Origin: Nocardioides sp. 503
GTDB lineage: Bacteria > Actinomycetota > Actinomycetes > Propionibacteriales > Nocardioidaceae
Assembly: GCF_004522095.1 (NCBI RefSeq)
Contig: NZ_SPUI01000003.1
Coordinates: 930,001 to 994,000, forward strand
Reading direction: 5' to 3'
Length of the DNA stretch: 64,000 bases
Shown here: positions 62,582 to 64,000 of the stretch, one piece after another
How the letters are laid out: the number at the start of each line of letters is the position of its first letter
How positions within the stretch are numbered: the first letter of the stretch is position 1
The notes under the pieces: model-generated
Seen by the model: the letters and a program-made list of their open reading frames with translations, nothing else
Told to the model about the DNA's origin: nothing
The model's database searches: none
Position numbers and translations under genes: made by a program

Positions 62582-64000
62582 TCAGTCGAAGAGCTCCAGG
62601 CCCTTGACGACCGTCTCGTAGACGGCCCAGGCGAGCGGCGCGCCGACGACGAACCACGCGACCGGCAGCAGCAGCGAGGTCGGGGCGGGGGCGTCGTTCC
62701 CGGCGGCGGCGCTCGCGGACTCCTGGTCCTCGGGGGACGTCGCGGCGTTCGCACCCTCGGGCTCGTGGAAGCGCTCGGCGACCGGACGCACCAGCAGGTT
62801 GGCGACGAAGCCGACCGCCAGGACGCCGACCATGGTGAGCAGCGCCGGGCGGTAGTCGGCCGCGACCAGCGAGCCGGGCTCGCCCTGGGTGTCGAGGATG
62901 CCGTTGACGATCAGGGGGCCGGCCACGCCGGCGGCCGACCACGCGGTCAAGAGCCGGCCGTGGATGGCGCCGACCTGGTAGGGCCCGAAGAGGTCGCGCA
63001 GGTAGGCCGGCACGGTGGCGAACCCGCCGCCGTAGAAGCTGATGATGAAGCCGGCGACGACGACGAAGACCAGCGTGCTGCCGTCGCCGACGGTGGCGAG
63101 GAGCAGGTAGAGCGCGATGCCCGCGCCGAGGTAGAGCAGGTAGATCGGCTTGCGGCCGATCACGTCGGAGGTGGTCGACCACCCGAAGCGGCCCGCCATG
63201 TTGAACAGCGAGAGCACGCCGACGAAGCCGGTGGCCGCCGCCGCGGTGACGGTGGAGCTGTCGCCCTCGCGGAAGAAGTCCTGGATCATCGGGGCGGCCT
63301 GCTCGAGGATGCCGATGCCGGCGGTGACGTTGCAGAACAGCACCACCCACAGCAGCCAGAACTGCGGGGTCTTGATGGCGTTGGCCGCCGAGACGCTGGC
63401 GGTCGTGACGAGCGCCTTCTCCTTGACCTGGGAGGGGTCGAAGCCCTCCGGCTTCCAGCCCGGCGGCGGCACCCGCACCAGCCAGGCGCCGAAGAGCATG
63501 ACGACGACGTAGACCACGGCGAGGGTGACGAAGAGCTTGGCGACCGAGCTGGGGTCCGCGATCGCGGCCGGGGAGTCGAAGCCCCCGTTGTAGAAGTCGA
63601 GGAGCTGCGTGGACAGCGGGCTGGCGATCATCGCGCCGCCGCCGAAGCCCATGATCGCCATGCCCGTCGCCAGGCCGGGGCGGTCGGGGAACCACTTGAT
63701 CAGCGTGGACACCGGCCCGATGTAGCCCAGCCCGAGGCCGATGCCGCCGATCACGCCGTACCCGAGGTAGAGCAGCCACAGCTGGCCGGTCGCGATGCCG
63801 AGCGCGCCCACGAGGAAGCCGGTGGACCAGAAGATCGCCGACGCGACCATCGCGCGGCGCGGGCCGCCGGTGTCGACCCAGGTGCCGAAGACCGCGGCGC
63901 TGAGGCCGAGCATCACGATCGCGATCGAGAACACCGCTCCGACCGCGGTCAGCGAGACGCCGAAGCCCTCGACGAGCGAGGCCTTGTAGACGCTGGTCGC
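62582..64000 (-). CDS. MFS transporter, oxalate/formate antiporter (OFA) family, 5' end beyond the window
   Basis: At least 473 residues are seen and the reading frame is open to the right edge, so the start is outside. The family architecture is visible: the first half has GYGVIGGIGLGLGYIGPVSTLIKWFPDRPGLATG, the second half SDVIGRKPIYLLYLG. A cytosolic acidic insert (about EGANAATSPEDQESASAAAG) precedes the last membrane helix. OFA carriers exchange mono- and dicarboxylates; the substrate here is not known. Confidence 0.88.
   Translation of the reverse strand, partial: ATSVYKASLVEGFGVSLTAVGAVFSIAIVMLGLSAAVFGTWVDTGGPRRAMVASAIFWSTGFLVGALGIATGQLWLLYLGYGVIGGIGLGLGYIGPVSTLIKWFPDRPGLATGMAIMGFGGGAMIASPLSTQLLDFYNGGFDSPAAIADPSSVAKLFVTLAVVYVVVMLFGAWLVRVPPPGWKPEGFDPSQVKEKALVTTASVSAANAIKTPQFWLLWVVLFCNVTAGIGILEQAAPMIQDFFREGDSSTVTAAAATGFVGVLSLFNMAGRFGWSTTSDVIGRKPIYLLYLGAGIALYLLLATVGDGSTLVFVVVAGFIISFYGGGFATVPAYLRDLFGPYQVGAIHGRLLTAWSAAGVAGPLIVNGILDTQGEPGSLVAADYRPALLTMVGVLAVGFVANLLVRPVAERFHEPEGANAATSPEDQESASAAAGNDAPAPTSLLLPVAWFVVGAPLAWAVYETVVKGLELFD

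Overview
The window reads as chromosomal DNA of a high-GC actinobacterium, most likely Nocardioides or a close relative. This is inferred from strongly GC-biased codons, frequent GTG starts, many ATGA/GTGA stop-start overlaps, a DUF222/HNH (13E12-type) protein, a DasR/PTS amino-sugar locus, a mycobacterial-type DesA3 desaturase with its reductase, and many copies of short hairpin repeats. No rRNA, tRNA, transposase or CRISPR array was found.

Layout. 1-1.5 kb: a lower-GC gene of unknown function. 1.5-7.4 kb (minus): an alpha/beta hydrolase and a branched-chain-amino-acid-type (Liv) ABC importer with a LivM-LivG fusion, divergent from an FAD oxidoreductase (7.6-9.2 kb). 9.3-14.4 kb: orphan PAS histidine kinase, EEP-fold hydrolase, a second lower-GC unknown gene, DUF222-HNH protein. 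14.9-22.8 kb: 2-oxoacid dehydrogenase E2 and fused E1, divergent from a VOC protein, a GntR regulator, a two-subunit molybdenum hydroxylase and a CMD-family protein. 22.9-24.8 kb: MmyB-type regulator divergent from an aldo/keto reductase. 24.8-34.1 kb: a catabolic island bounded by two paralogous LacI regulators. It holds aldehyde dehydrogenase, an M24-family protein, a beta-hydroxyacid dehydrogenase and a hydrolase resembling 2,6-dihydroxypseudooxynicotine hydrolase, divergent from a signal-less solute-binding protein and an MFS carrier. 34.1-40.3 kb: a 2070-residue secreted protein with 18 cysteine-rich InlB-B-like repeats. 40.4-47.8 kb: DinB and DUF72 proteins, then N-acetylglucosamine utilisation (nagA, PTS EIIC/EIIB/EIIA, DasR-type regulator, SIS deaminase, HAD phosphatase). 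47.9-51.5 kb: desaturase, its reductase and a divergent PucR-type regulator. 51.5-64 kb: SGNH lipase lipoprotein, amidohydrolase, DHA2 exporter, small secreted protein, AAA/DUF4143 ATPase with four 22-bp-period direct repeats upstream, Ser/Thr kinase divergent from an ECF sigma factor and M1 peptidase lipoprotein, epimerase-like protein, and an OFA-type MFS carrier cut by the window edge.

Two themes connect distant parts. First, a palindrome around GCAATCGATTGC lies upstream of the Liv operon and twice in the divergent promoter of the catabolic island 23 kb away. With the two LacI paralogues, whose helix-turn-helix regions are nearly identical, this suggests one regulon for uptake and breakdown of an unidentified, possibly N-heteroaromatic-derived, substrate. 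Second, a 33-36-base repeat (GGTTTCGAGAC, variable hairpin, TCCTCAACC) and a companion family are scattered between genes. The hairpin stems change in a compensatory way. Copies also lie in frame inside both linkers of the E2 protein, encode the C-terminus of a regulator, and supply stop codons to two other genes.
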